Assembly (NCBI GenBank): GCA_944381115.1
Contig: CALWJV010000005.1
Span: forward strand, 23,816 to 87,815
Direction: 5' to 3'
Source: an uncultured Clostridia bacterium
GTDB taxonomy: Bacteria > Bacillota > Clostridia > Oscillospirales > CAG-272
Length of the DNA: 64,000 nt
Every line of letters begins with the position of its first letter. The stretch's first letter is position 1. This document shows positions 18,324 through 27,439 of this stretch, piece by piece. A program made the position numbers and the translations under genes. The notes below the pieces were generated by a model that was not told the origin of the DNA, did not search any database, and saw only the letters and a list, made by a program, of their open reading frames with translations.

Positions 18324-18695
18324 TTATTTACTTTCCGTATCAACGGAAACTCCATCGGGGGTAAGAAGGAATGTCCTGTCTGACGGACGTTCTATGGTAC
18401 CGTTTATCGCATAGATCACACCTGCTATGTAATCTATCATTCTTTTTGCCGTTTCGTCGTCAACATTATCCAGATTTAGAACTACTGTTTGCCCGGCTTT
18501 CAGGCTGTCCGCCACCTCAGTTGCGTCTCCGAGGTTGTTCGGACGTACAACTTTCATTTTAAGTGCACTGCTGTTTATTGTAGGTTCTTTGGTTGGTATC
18601 GGTTGTTGAATGGGCTCAACCACCGGTTGTACATTTTTATATTCAAAGTTATCTTCCTGATACGGATCTGCTTTTTTATTGTTAAATAAACTCAT
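18324..18695 (-). CDS. sepF: Cell division protein SepF
   Basis: SepF bundles FtsZ and anchors the Z-ring to the membrane. The frame is open to 18815, but the ATG at 18695 has a strong AAGGAGG SD and gives a short amphipathic-type N-terminus (MSLFNNKK), so I use it (123 residues). A proline-rich linker (about 15-40) precedes the globular SepF domain, with VVRPNNLGDATEVADSLKAG, VVLNLDNVD and the RMIDYIAGVIYA helix. It lies between yggS and ileS, the classical position near division genes. Slightly shorter than B. subtilis SepF (about 150). Confidence 0.93.
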   Translation of the reverse strand: MSLFNNKKADPYQEDNFEYKNVQPVVEPIQQPIPTKEPTINSSALKMKVVRPNNLGDATEVADSLKAGQTVVLNLDNVDDETAKRMIDYIAGVIYAINGTIERPSDRTFLLTPDGVSVDTESK

Positions 18696-18872
18696 ATTTT
18701 CCTCCTTATACCGCTTTTGATCTTTTTGATTTTTGTTTTTATAACTCTCTGCAAATGTTGATTCTGCCTGAATTTTTTTCGCACATTTTTGTTGCCATGT
18801 ACGGTCCGGTATCATATCTTAAACAATAATTTCAATCAATGCAGGTTTTTTCTCCGCATGTCCTTGACCATT

Positions 18873-19601
18873 TTATTTACATACCGGACTTTTTTCCGCA
18901 TACTCTCTGCGCCCGAACAATGCGCTTCCGACTCTGACCAGGTTTGCTCCGCATCTTACCGCCGCTTCAAAACTGTCTGACATACCCATGCTGAGAGTTT
19001 TCATCTCTACCCCGGAAATGCACATTTCTTTTATTTTTTCGTAAAGTTCTCTTACCTCTGTAAAATACATTTCGTACTCTTTTTCGGTAATTTTTGCCGG
19101 AGCCATTGTCATAAGACCTTCTATTTTTATATTTTTCAATTTTGACGCTTCTTTTATAAGGCTTTCCGCGTCTTCGGGAAATACTCCTCCCTTTTCTGCC
19201 TCCCTGCCTATATTTATTTCTATCAAGACAGGCATGATTTTTCCAATAGCCGCTGCGCGCTTGTTTATTTCCTCTGCAAGTTTTATGCTGTCAAGCGACT
19301 GTATCATATCAACTTTGTCAATTATCTGTCTTACTTTATTGGTTTGAAGTCCTCCGATAAAATGGATACTGATCCCCTCTTTTTCAATATAAGGGTATTT
19401 TTCCAGAAGTTCCTGTACTTTGTTTTCACCTATGTATTTAAGTGAAAGGTTCTTTATTGCATAATTGATAACATCAGCACTGACCGTTTTAGTTGCTGCA
19501 AGAAGAATAACCTCTCTGCCGCACGATCCGGTTTTTATTTTTTCTCTTACTGCTTTGAACCGTTCTTCCAACTCTTTTGTATTTGCCGTATCCGTAATCA
19601 T
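18873..19601 (-). CDS. YggS-family PLP-binding protein (PLP homeostasis)
   Basis: PLPBP proteins bind pyridoxal phosphate on a single TIM-barrel domain and balance vitamin B6 and amino-acid pools. The PLP lysine is in LLAATKTVSA. Other marks are YIGENKVQELLEKY, HFIGGLQTNKVR, EINIGREAEKGG, and the C-terminal SMGMSDSFEAAVRCGANLVRVG. The frame extends to 19679, but ATG 19601 is preceded by AAAGGGGG and gives 242 residues, the usual size. It heads the run to sepF and ileS. Confidence 0.94.
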   Translation of the reverse strand: MITDTANTKELEERFKAVREKIKTGSCGREVILLAATKTVSADVINYAIKNLSLKYIGENKVQELLEKYPYIEKEGISIHFIGGLQTNKVRQIIDKVDMIQSLDSIKLAEEINKRAAAIGKIMPVLIEINIGREAEKGGVFPEDAESLIKEASKLKNIKIEGLMTMAPAKITEKEYEMYFTEVRELYEKIKEMCISGVEMKTLSMGMSDSFEAAVRCGANLVRVGSALFGRREYAEKSPVCK

Positions 19602-19704
19602 ATGCCCCCTTTCATCCGCCTGTGCATCTTTATGACCGCTCACCTTGCTGTACTGTTTTAAAAACCTGTTAAGAATCAAAACGGTTTATCAAATTTTTAT
19701 GATT

Positions 19705-20685
19705 TTACAATTGCTCTGACTTGATCCTGTTTCTTATAATTTTTTCTGCGTAATCCGCAATATACTCAATATCGTCTTTATAAATTTCCCCTCTGCTCAT
19801 TCCAAAGGTTTCCGGATCGTCTCTGTATATCCAAGTTATTTTCTTATTTTTCCTGAACCAGGTAATTTGACGCTTTGCATAATTTCTCGAATTTTTCTTT
19901 ATCTGCTCTACTGTATCGGAAAGCGTTGCTTTTCCGTCTATGTAAGCGAGTATCTCTTTATATCCTATCCCCTGAGACGCTGTACTCTCTCTAAAAGATT
20001 TACAGTCGAGCGCTTTAACTTCATTAATCAGACCCTCTTCAATCATCATATCCACTCTTTTATTTATCCTTCCGTAAAGAGTTTCACGATTTTTATAATC
20101 CAGTCCGATTATAAACGCATCGTACCGGCTCTCTTTTTCTCTTGAGCGTCTGTCCCATTCGGTTTTTGTTATTCCCGTTATATAACGTATCTCCAATGCA
20201 CGTATAACACGTTTAACATTGTTTTTATGCGTTTTTTCAGCGGACTGCGGGTCAATTTTCAAAAGTTCCGCATAAAGTTCGTCCGGGCTTTTTTTCATTA
20301 ACTTTTCCCGGTATTCAGTATCCTGGCCCGCTGCAGAAAATTCATTCTCCGAAAGCACGCTGTCAAGATACAGTCCCGTACCTCCACAAAAGATCGGTAT
20401 TTTCCCTCTTGCTAAAATTTCTTCCGCCTTTTTTTTGGCGAGTACCGCATAATCGGCACAGGAAAAATTTTCGATCGGTTCAGCAATTCCGACAAGATGG
20501 TGTTTTATACCGCATGTCTCTTCATCCTTGACTTTTGCAGTTCCGATATCCATATTTTTATATATCTGCATCGAATCACAGGAAATTATCTCTCCGTTAA
20601 ATCTCTTGGCAAGTTCTACTGAAAGTGCGGTTTTTCCTGTCGCAGTCGGTCCGACTATCGCTATAATCTTTATTTTTTCCGCCAT
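19705..20685 (-). CDS. miaA: tRNA dimethylallyltransferase MiaA
   Basis: MiaA adds an isopentenyl group to A37 of tRNAs reading UNN codons. The 326-residue protein has the P-loop GPTATGKT (12-19), ISCDSMQIYKNMDIGTAK, FCGGTGLYLDS, and the C-terminal KRQITWFRK motif. The ATG at 20685 overlaps the rbfA stop by one base (TGATG), indicating coupled translation; a TTG one codon upstream is an alternative. Confidence 0.96.
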   Translation of the reverse strand: MAEKIKIIAIVGPTATGKTALSVELAKRFNGEIISCDSMQIYKNMDIGTAKVKDEETCGIKHHLVGIAEPIENFSCADYAVLAKKKAEEILARGKIPIFCGGTGLYLDSVLSENEFSAAGQDTEYREKLMKKSPDELYAELLKIDPQSAEKTHKNNVKRVIRALEIRYITGITKTEWDRRSREKESRYDAFIIGLDYKNRETLYGRINKRVDMMIEEGLINEVKALDCKSFRESTASQGIGYKEILAYIDGKATLSDTVEQIKKNSRNYAKRQITWFRKNKKITWIYRDDPETFGMSRGEIYKDDIEYIADYAEKIIRNRIKSEQL

Positions 20686-21065
20686 CAATCTTCAGACAAA
20701 TCTTTTTCGCTGTCTTCTTCGTCTGGAAGTACATCACGGAGAAGTGCTGCTACTCTGTTTCCTCTTTCTATCGAATTATCATATGAAAAAGCAAGAAAAG
20801 GAGTTTCTCTTAAGTTTATCTTTGCTGCAAGTGCCGTCCTCAGATATCCTGCCGCACCTTTAAGTGCTGTTCTTACATCCTTTTCACTGTACTTCTTTGA
20901 AAAAAATGAAAAGTATACTGTTGCGTTTTTAAGGTCCTTCGCACACGCTACATCGGTTATTGTAACTATGCTGTTCTGTATTCTCGGATCCTTAAGCTCC
21001 CTTACCGCTTCGGAAAGAGCCTGCAATATTTGCTCGTTTATTCTTGTTTGTCTGTAACCCGACAT
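20685..21065 (-). CDS. rbfA: 30S ribosome-binding factor RbfA
   Basis: RbfA is a KH-like late assembly factor for the small subunit. The 126-residue protein shows RINEQILQALSEAV, LKDPRIQNSIVTITDVACAKDLKNA and VYFSFF. There are two nearby ATGs (21071 and 21065); GGAG lies 6 bases from the second and abuts the first, so I choose 21065. The usual nusA-infB-rbfA context is absent; here it is followed by miaA. Confidence 0.94.
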   Translation of the reverse strand: MSGYRQTRINEQILQALSEAVRELKDPRIQNSIVTITDVACAKDLKNATVYFSFFSKKYSEKDVRTALKGAAGYLRTALAAKINLRETPFLAFSYDNSIERGNRVAALLRDVLPDEEDSEKDLSED

Positions 21066-21105
21066 ATTCATCTCCGCATATCTTTTTATTATGAAATTTC
21101 AAATT

Positions 21106-21924
21106 TCAGAAAAGTTTTTTAAGTACACTTTCAAAGTTTACTCCGTAAGTGTGCTCCTTTCCGTTCGTATTTAACATTGCATCACATACGAATCTTGCCG
21201 CCTTGGCTGAGGCCTCCAGTGCAGTACTTCCGTTTACAAAACTTCCTGTAAACACAGAGGAAAATATATCTCCGGTTCCGTGGAAAACTGCAGGAATCTT
21301 ATCCTCAAAATGATACTGATACGTCTCTCCGTCGCTTACACAGACTCCGAGTTTGTCCGGTTGATAACTTACACCTTTCAGTATAACATTTTTTACACCT
21401 ATATCTTTCAGTCCACTTATAAGCGACTTTATATATTCTTCTCCGTACTCTTCTTTATATTCAATTCCGGTAATAAACGATGCCTCGGTTATATTCGGCA
21501 ATACATAATCAGAACCATTTATATATTTTGACATCTTTTTTACAAATTCAAGATCAAAACCTTTATAAAGTTTTCCATGATCCGCCATTGCAGGGTCGGT
21601 TATTATCGGTGCTCCTTCTTTAAGGAGTTTTTTTCTGACATCTATAAGAATGTCAAGTTGTTTTGCGTTTCCGATATACCCGGTGTACAGACAATCAAAC
21701 TTTTCACCGTATTTTTCCCAATGTGCAATTATATCCGGCATATCATCAGTAAGATCCCTAAATGTATAACCGCTCCAAGAACCCGTATGTGTTGAAAGCA
21801 CCGCTGACGGTAAAATAACACATTCTACCCCGAGTGCTGAAATTATAGGAAGGGCCACTGTTATGGAGCACTGTCCAAGGCAGGAAATATCCTGAACTGT
21901 AAGTATTCTTTTTGAAATTGACAT
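21106..21924 (-). CDS. Pyridoxamine / pyridoxal kinase (PfkB-type)
   Basis: This 272-residue ribokinase-fold enzyme matches the pyridoxal/pyridoxamine kinase group that phosphorylates B6 vitamers. Visible are VQDISCLGQCSITVALPIISALG near the N-terminus (the family's GxGxCS element), DPAMADHGKLY (about 112), NITEASFITG, and the phosphate-binding GTGDIFSSVFTGS near the C-terminus. It lies about 40 bases upstream of rbfA on the same strand. A role in B6 salvage fits the neighbouring PLP-binding YggS protein. Exact substrate uncertain. Confidence 0.88.
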   Translation of the reverse strand: MSISKRILTVQDISCLGQCSITVALPIISALGVECVILPSAVLSTHTGSWSGYTFRDLTDDMPDIIAHWEKYGEKFDCLYTGYIGNAKQLDILIDVRKKLLKEGAPIITDPAMADHGKLYKGFDLEFVKKMSKYINGSDYVLPNITEASFITGIEYKEEYGEEYIKSLISGLKDIGVKNVILKGVSYQPDKLGVCVSDGETYQYHFEDKIPAVFHGTGDIFSSVFTGSFVNGSTALEASAKAARFVCDAMLNTNGKEHTYGVNFESVLKKLF

Positions 21925-22036
21925 AAAATTTCCTTCTTTCCTTGCTTTAGAATTTTAAAGTTATCTTAAAAATCTATATTTCTTTTTTAACTTTTAATTT
22001 CTTGTTTAAAAACTCCGACCGCTAAAACTTGTTATG

Positions 22037-23050
22037 TTATTTTGCACCGAAAAAATTATAATCGACTGCGTAATCACCGTCTTCTTGTTTGATTATTCCG
22101 CAATTACAGTGTCTTGCTATATCAAATAGTTTTCTGCCATCTATTGCAACTATATCAGGCAATCCGTTTATTACAGTAGTTGCATCTCTGTGGAATCGCG
22201 ATGTCGTCATAAAAATTCCTTTTGTTCCTTTTTCGACGTAAAACGCACCGACAAACTGCTTGACTTCATTAAGCGTTACATTTGAATTTGCTCTTTGTTT
22301 ACACTGTACAAGTACGGTATCTTCAAATCCCAGCCAGTCCGAAACTGTTAGCATAAGGTCTATTCCTCCGTCATCCGCTCCGCCGATAACATTACATGAA
22401 CCGACAAGTTTTTCGCATGTAATAAAATACTTTTCAAGAAGCATTGCAGAGTAATTTTCAAAAAATTCTCCGCCTTTTGAGTTCAGAAATGAAATAAATT
22501 CTTCAAATACCGAATTCGGTCTTTTCATGAGTATCATATCGGAACCTATTGAATACCGGCCCCCTATATAACTTATCTTCCCTCTTTTTGTTAAGGACGA
22601 TAGCAACTTTACAACCGTTTTTTTGATCATGGAATCGTCTTCAAGCGTAAGCGTTTCAGAAGCACCGAAATATACGGTTACTTTTTCGATTATCTCTTCT
22701 TCTGTCATTGCTCTCGACTGCAAAAGTGCAATAATGTACGGGGCGATCTCTGCCTCCGTTATAATCACCGCCGGCTTTTTTTTCAGTGTGACAATGTTTT
22801 TTTCATCTATTCCTATATCGCCGTATTTTTTCATATCGGCAAGTGCCGTCCCAACAATACTTCTGTAAAGTGCAAAGACGCCGCTTGCGGATCGGTCTTT
22901 ACGCTCTGATTCGGTCATACCGGAACATTCCACCGCTTTGTCAATAATTAATTTTCGCTGTACAGGACCGTTTTTCAGGATATCAAGTATATCTTTTTTG
23001 CACTTTTTCAAATACGCTTTATAGTTTGTTTTTATTTCTTGCGTCGTCAT
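22037..23050 (-). CDS. Solitary Mrr-like restriction endonuclease-fold protein
   Basis: This 337-residue protein has a C-terminal PD-(D/E)xK nuclease domain of the Mrr type. D231 in GGADDGGIDL and Q249-x-K251 in VQCKQR form the usual D...QxK site, and a preceding Glu (about 205) is plausible. GTKGIFMTTSRFHRDA (about 275-290) is the conserved Mrr strand-helix. The N-terminal 180 residues look like winged-helix modules with Leu/Ile-rich helices and basic patches, suited to DNA recognition. Mrr enzymes cut methylated DNA, but close relatives also act in other roles. No methylase or other defence gene adjoins. It has its own consensus promoter. Confidence 0.85.
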   Translation of the reverse strand: MTTQEIKTNYKAYLKKCKKDILDILKNGPVQRKLIIDKAVECSGMTESERKDRSASGVFALYRSIVGTALADMKKYGDIGIDEKNIVTLKKKPAVIITEAEIAPYIIALLQSRAMTEEEIIEKVTVYFGASETLTLEDDSMIKKTVVKLLSSLTKRGKISYIGGRYSIGSDMILMKRPNSVFEEFISFLNSKGGEFFENYSAMLLEKYFITCEKLVGSCNVIGGADDGGIDLMLTVSDWLGFEDTVLVQCKQRANSNVTLNEVKQFVGAFYVEKGTKGIFMTTSRFHRDATTVINGLPDIVAIDGRKLFDIARHCNCGIIKQEDGDYAVDYNFFGAK

Positions 23051-23097
23051 TTACCGCTCCCTTTTAACTTATAAACTTTTATACAATATTACTTTTT

Positions 23098-23126
23098 ATT
23101 ATAAAATATAATTTATATTTTGTCAA
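23098..23126 (-). promoter_or_regulatory. Full-consensus promoter for the Mrr-like gene
   Basis: On the minus strand TTGACA (23126-23121) and TATAAT (23103-23098) are both exact consensus with a 17-base spacer. Transcription would begin about 40 bases before the ATG at 23050. Confidence 0.85.
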
Positions 23127-23236
23127 GTATCAATTCATTTTTGAAATTGAAAAATTATTTTAAAGCAATCAGTCAATTTTTACTTTTGTCTTACCAAAAA
23201 GTTTTTAAGCATTTCTTCTTGTATAAAATTTTATAC

Positions 23237-24481
23237 CTACTGGGCTTTTTGATCAATACTCAGATTTTCCGGTTTTGGGTCTTTTTTAATCTCTCCTGCT
23301 TTTGTAAGGACAAATTTTGTAAGGAGAGGACCGACGAGTTCATAAACAAGAGTTGCACAAAGCACGACAGCCCGGATCTTTATTCCATACTCTTCAGGGA
23401 GTGCGGAAATAACAATCTGGCTCATTCCGATTGCAACACCTGCCTGCGGAAGAAGTGCAACGCCAAGATATCTTTTAACATTTTTACTTTCGCGAACAAC
23501 CGTAGCACCAATCCGTGCGCCAAAATATTTTCCAAGAGATCGTAGAATTATATACATTACTCCGAGAAGTCCCACTGTCGGAAGTATTCCAAGATCAAGC
23601 TCTGCTCCTGAAATAACAAAAAACAGCAAAAATACTACCGGAGTCCAATGATCGGTAATATCAATCATTTTTTCGCTTTCTGAATAAAAATTTGCCATAA
23701 CAGCCCCTATGGACATACAAAGCAGAAGTGAAGAAAGATTCCAAAGCGATGAAAGTGAAGTACCGAGAAAAACTGCGCAAATTATAGAAGTAAGACGGTT
23801 TGAACGCGAATGAAAAAATCCCATTCCGAAAGTAAGAACAGCCCCTATAGCCGCACCTACAACAAGTGACAAAACTATTTCACGGAGCGGATCAAGAAGC
23901 ATAAGTCCTATATTCGGACTTTCTGCAGCAGATAAAATTTTCGCTATCGAAAGCGATATTGAAAACACTATTAATCCTATTGCATCGTCAAGTGCAACAA
24001 CGGGAAGCAGTATATCTGTAATTGGCCCTTTTGCACTATATTGACGTACAACCATTAGTGTTGCCGCAGGTGCGGTTGCAGTTGCAATGGCGCCCAATGA
24101 AATGGCAACTGCAGGTGGGAAAAAAATAAGAAGACCTATATCAACCACCGCAGTAGTTACAAGCGCCTGAAAAAATGTTATTACAAGTACACTTTTTCCT
24201 ATGGACCTTATTTTTGAAATTCTGAACTCTCCGCCTATTGAAAATGCAATGAACCCGAGAGCGACATTTACAAGAAGAGTAAGAGGCTCGATCAGATCCT
24301 GGGGTATTATCTGAAGGAAACTCGGACCAATCAAAACTCCTGCTATAAGATATCCGGTAACATTTGGTAATCCGAGAAACTTAACAATTCTGTTGAAAAT
24401 AAGCCCCGCCAAAACAGCGACTCCGAGAGAAAGCAAAATATCCTTTGCAAAAAACTCTCCTATTGAATTAAAAATCTCCAA
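23237..24481 (-). CDS. CPA2-type cation/proton antiporter (KefB/NapA-like)
   Basis: This 414-residue membrane protein has about 12 hydrophobic segments and no soluble C-terminal TrkA domain. Family marks are LPNVTGYLIAGVLIGPS (about 38-54), FSIGGEFRISKIRS (about 80-93), and LDDAIGLIVFSISL (about 163), whose acidic pair fits the ion-binding site. It probably exchanges Na+ or K+ for protons. The start is TTG with AAGG upstream. It is divergent from the CDF transporter at 24753. Confidence 0.9.
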   Translation of the reverse strand: MEIFNSIGEFFAKDILLSLGVAVLAGLIFNRIVKFLGLPNVTGYLIAGVLIGPSFLQIIPQDLIEPLTLLVNVALGFIAFSIGGEFRISKIRSIGKSVLVITFFQALVTTAVVDIGLLIFFPPAVAISLGAIATATAPAATLMVVRQYSAKGPITDILLPVVALDDAIGLIVFSISLSIAKILSAAESPNIGLMLLDPLREIVLSLVVGAAIGAVLTFGMGFFHSRSNRLTSIICAVFLGTSLSSLWNLSSLLLCMSIGAVMANFYSESEKMIDITDHWTPVVFLLFFVISGAELDLGILPTVGLLGVMYIILRSLGKYFGARIGATVVRESKNVKRYLGVALLPQAGVAIGMSQIVISALPEEYGIKIRAVVLCATLVYELVGPLLTKFVLTKAGEIKKDPKPENLSIDQKAQ

Positions 24482-24752
24482 AAAAACGACCTTCTTTCAA
24501 TTAGTTGATTTGTATATTTGTATGCATATTATTATATTATAAACTTCCTACAACTTAAATTCAATAATTATTTTGTATGAAAATATATTTTTTCATGTTA
24601 TTTTTTTGTAATATTTTAAAGGTTTTCAAAATTTTTGTGAAATTTTGAAAAAACGGTTGCTTTTTTTCATAAATTGTACTACCATAAAAACAATATATTC
24701 GACATAATTTCTTGAATTTATAAAATTCAAGAACAAAAAAGGAGACTTTAAT

Positions 24753-25931
24753 TTGCTAAAACTGATTTTAAAACGATTTGTAAAAGATCCAGAAAATTTG
24801 TCAGACCCGCGGGTGCGTGAATCATACGGAACGGTATGCGGAATATACGGAATATTTTTAAATATACTTCTTTTTGCTGCAAAATTCATTGCCGGAATTC
24901 TATCAGGGTCCCTTGCCATAACGGCGGACGCTTTTAACAATCTTTCTGATGCAGGCGCTTCAACCGTTACTCTTGCAGGATTCCGTCTGTCAAACAAAAA
25001 ACCCGATCCCAACCATCCTTTTGGCCACGGAAGAATTGAATACATTTCAGGTCTTATTGTTTCGTTTATCATACTTCTTATGGGTTTTGAACTTGCTAAA
25101 ATGTCATTTGAAAAACTGCTCAATCCTACGGAACCGGAAATTTCAATCGTTACCGTTATTATACTTGTTTTATCTGTGCTTATAAAATTATACATGTGTC
25201 TTTATAACAGAAAATACGGAAAAAAAATAAATTCTTCTGCAATGCAGGCAACCGGAACGGACAGTCTTAGCGATGCAACTTCTACCTTTGTTGTTTTCAT
25301 ATCCGGAATAGTATGTCACTTTACCAGTTTTATATATCTTGACGGCATTTGCGGAATGGCTGTTTCCGTATTTATTTTATTTGCGGGATTTAAATCGGCA
25401 AAAGAAACTATTACGCCGCTACTCGGTCAACCTCCGAGCGAAGAATTCGTTCAAAAAGTAGAAAACATTACTCTTTCAAATGAAAAAATTCTCGGTATCC
25501 ACGATATTGTTGTGCATGATTACGGTCCGGGCAGATGTATGGTCTCTCTGCACGCCGAGGTATCATGCAAAGAAGACATTCTTACTCTTCATGATATTAT
25601 TGACAACATAGAACATATACTCGCAAAGGAACTTAATTGTGAGGCTGTTATCCACATGGATCCTATCGATACCGATAATAAAAGACTTAATGAAATCAAA
25701 TATGTTTTGTCTGAGATAATACATAAAGTATGCGAAAGTGCAAGATTTCACGACCTTAGAATGGTACCGGGTCAAACGCATACAAACCTGATATTTGATG
25801 TTGTGCTCCCTCTTGACTGTAAAGTAAATGAAAATGAGGCAAAGCGTATTATTTCGGAACTCGTTGCTGAATTTAATCCTGAATACCGCTGCGTTATAAA
25901 ATTTGACACGGATTTTACAAAACATATTTAA
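24753..25931 (+). CDS. Cation diffusion facilitator transporter with duplicated cytoplasmic domain
   Basis: CDF proteins export divalent metals such as Zn2+ or Mn2+ in exchange for protons. The transmembrane part (about residues 25-205, six helices) has the metal-site motifs ADAFNNLSDAG and HPFGHGRIEY. The cytoplasmic part is longer than usual (total 392 residues). It appears to contain two similar ferredoxin-like domains, each starting HD-(I/L): one at about 250-310 (HDIVVHDYGPGR), the other at about 330-392 (HDLRMVPGQTHT). The start is TTG preceded by AAAGGAG. The metal is not evident. Confidence 0.93.
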   Translation: MLKLILKRFVKDPENLSDPRVRESYGTVCGIYGIFLNILLFAAKFIAGILSGSLAITADAFNNLSDAGASTVTLAGFRLSNKKPDPNHPFGHGRIEYISGLIVSFIILLMGFELAKMSFEKLLNPTEPEISIVTVIILVLSVLIKLYMCLYNRKYGKKINSSAMQATGTDSLSDATSTFVVFISGIVCHFTSFIYLDGICGMAVSVFILFAGFKSAKETITPLLGQPPSEEFVQKVENITLSNEKILGIHDIVVHDYGPGRCMVSLHAEVSCKEDILTLHDIIDNIEHILAKELNCEAVIHMDPIDTDNKRLNEIKYVLSEIIHKVCESARFHDLRMVPGQTHTNLIFDVVLPLDCKVNENEAKRIISELVAEFNPEYRCVIKFDTDFTKHI

Positions 25932-25959
25932 ACATACTTGACCTTTAAAAAAGTATGTT
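25931..25959 (+). terminator. Perfect 9-bp hairpin just after the CDF gene
   Basis: AACATACTT at 25931-25939 pairs with AAGTATGTT at 25951-25959. No clear U-tract follows, so it is either a weak terminator or a protective 3' hairpin. Confidence 0.4.
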
Positions 25960-25989
25960 ATATGTTTATTTCGAAATTTATTTATAATT

Positions 25990-26023
25990 AAAAAAAGCAG
26001 AGATTTAAAACTCTGTTTTTTTA
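25990..26023 (+). terminator. Intrinsic terminator in the CDF-degV gap
   Basis: AAAAAAGCAGAG (25991-26002) pairs with CTCTGTTTTTTT (26011-26022), with one bulged G, and ends in a T-run. Confidence 0.75.
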
Positions 26024-26197
26024 ATTTACAATGCTTTTTTTGATATATCATAAAAAATTTGAAAAAACCGCTGCAAGTTGCACAAAAATAATAAATGTTA
26101 TAAAAATAAATTTTTTATGCTAAAAATTTTTATAAATTAAAATTGATATATAAAATGATATATAAAAACACCGTTTGATTTAACCTGTTTTTTTGAT

Positions 26198-26246
26198 TCT
26201 ACAATTTGTAGAGAAGCATTTTATGCAGTAGAACGCTTCTTTTTTA
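26198..26246. other. 15-nt palindrome followed by a terminator-like hairpin
   Basis: TCTACAA-T-TTGTAGA at 26198-26212 is a perfect 7+1+7 palindrome. Directly after it, AGAAGC (26212-26217) and GCTTCT (26235-26240) form a stem followed by six T. The 543-bp gap between the CDF gene and degV also holds the hairpins at 25931 and 25990 and the degV promoter; no protein gene was recognised. The palindrome could be an operator, or this could be the 3' end of a small RNA. Confidence 0.4.
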
Positions 26247-26294
26247 CTCTACCGAATAAATTTTCAAAGTAGAAAAACAAGACTCATCGGTAGG

Positions 26295-26323
26295 TTGATT
26301 TTCCAATAAAAAACGGGTATAAT
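26295..26323 (+). promoter_or_regulatory. Promoter of the DegV-family gene
   Basis: TTGATT (26295-26300) and TATAAT (26318-26323) are spaced by 17 bases. The leader to the ATG at 26475 is about 145 bases. Confidence 0.7.
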
Positions 26324-26474
26324 AAAATTGCAGGCGAAACGGAATTGAAAAACAGTAAAAAGTTTTTGAACCGTTATACAAAAACGTAAAGGGTTTAATA
26401 TAAACGCATAAAGTAGTTTTATCTCTATACCGCCACGCCGGACTTTAAATCTAATCTTGAAAGGAACAAACGCC

Positions 26475-27362
26475 ATGGCAAATTACATTATAAGCACCTG
26501 CTCGACCGCAGATCTTACAAAAGAACATTTTGAAAAGAGAGACATAAAATACGTATGTTTCCACTATTTCCTTAATGGTAAGGAATATCCCGATGATCTT
26601 GGACAAACTCTTTCATTCAAAGATTTTTACAGGGAAATAGAAAAAAAAGCCAAAACAAGAACTTCACAGGTAAATATTGATGAATTTATTGAATTTTTTA
26701 CTCCTTTTTTGGAAAACGGTCAGGATATAATACATCTTTCACTTTCGAGCGGAATTTCCGGAGTATACAACTCCGCTACAGCTGCTGCAGATGAACTCCG
26801 GAACAAATATCCCGAAAGGAAAATATATATCGTTGACACCCTTTCCGCTTCTTCAGGACTCGGCCTTTTTGCCGATATAATCGCAGATATGCGCGATGAA
26901 GGCAAAAGCATTGATGAACTTTACAAGTGGGCAGAGGAAAATAAACTTCGCTTTAATCATTGGTTCTTCTCTACAGACTTGACATACTTCGTTCTCGGCG
27001 GACGTATTTCTAAAGTCAGCGGATTCATCGGCACAAAACTGAAAATCTGTCCTCTTTTCAACGTTGACCAAGAAGGTAAACTTGTTCCGAGAGAAAAAGT
27101 CCGCACAAAACAGGCAGTCATAAACCGGATTGTTAAAAAAATGGAAGAAGAGGCAGATGACGGTATCAACTACAACGGTAAATGTTACATTTCACACTCC
27201 GCTTGTTATAATGACGCAAAAGCCGTCGCCGATCTCATAGAAAGTAAATTTCCGAATATGAAGGGTAAAGTCGAAATAAACACAATAGGCACCACAATAG
27301 GAAGTCATACAGGAATCGGAACGGTAGCACTTTTCTTTGTAGGCAAAAAAAGAACAAAATAA
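26475..27362 (+). CDS. DegV-family fatty acid-binding protein
   Basis: DegV/FakB proteins bind fatty acids and present them to the FakA kinase for phosphorylation. The 295-residue protein shows STADLTKEHF, then TSQVNIDEF, the fatty-acid-contacting SLSSGISGVYNSA, VDTLSASSGLG, and GGRISKVSGFIG; TTIGSHTGIGTVALFF ends it. These are the standard motifs in order. I start at ATG 26475, where GAAAGGAA lies at the right distance, rather than an upstream in-frame TTG. No fakA gene is in the window. Confidence 0.94.
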   Translation: MANYIISTCSTADLTKEHFEKRDIKYVCFHYFLNGKEYPDDLGQTLSFKDFYREIEKKAKTRTSQVNIDEFIEFFTPFLENGQDIIHLSLSSGISGVYNSATAAADELRNKYPERKIYIVDTLSASSGLGLFADIIADMRDEGKSIDELYKWAEENKLRFNHWFFSTDLTYFVLGGRISKVSGFIGTKLKICPLFNVDQEGKLVPREKVRTKQAVINRIVKKMEEEADDGINYNGKCYISHSACYNDAKAVADLIESKFPNMKGKVEINTIGTTIGSHTGIGTVALFFVGKKRTK

Positions 27363-27439
27363 TTAAAATATTTTTTCGCACGCTTTAAAAATCACTTAAA
27401 ACAAAGTAAACAAAACGGAATTTTTTGGAAAGGAAAAAA

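Noticed and set aside
18696..18815. Longer N-terminus of SepF
   Set aside because: The upstream residues are not SepF-like and the strong SD precedes the ATG at 18695.
22037..24481. Defence island around the Mrr-like gene
   Set aside because: Neighbours are a B6 kinase, rbfA and an ordinary antiporter; no methylase, toxin, phage or integrase gene is present.
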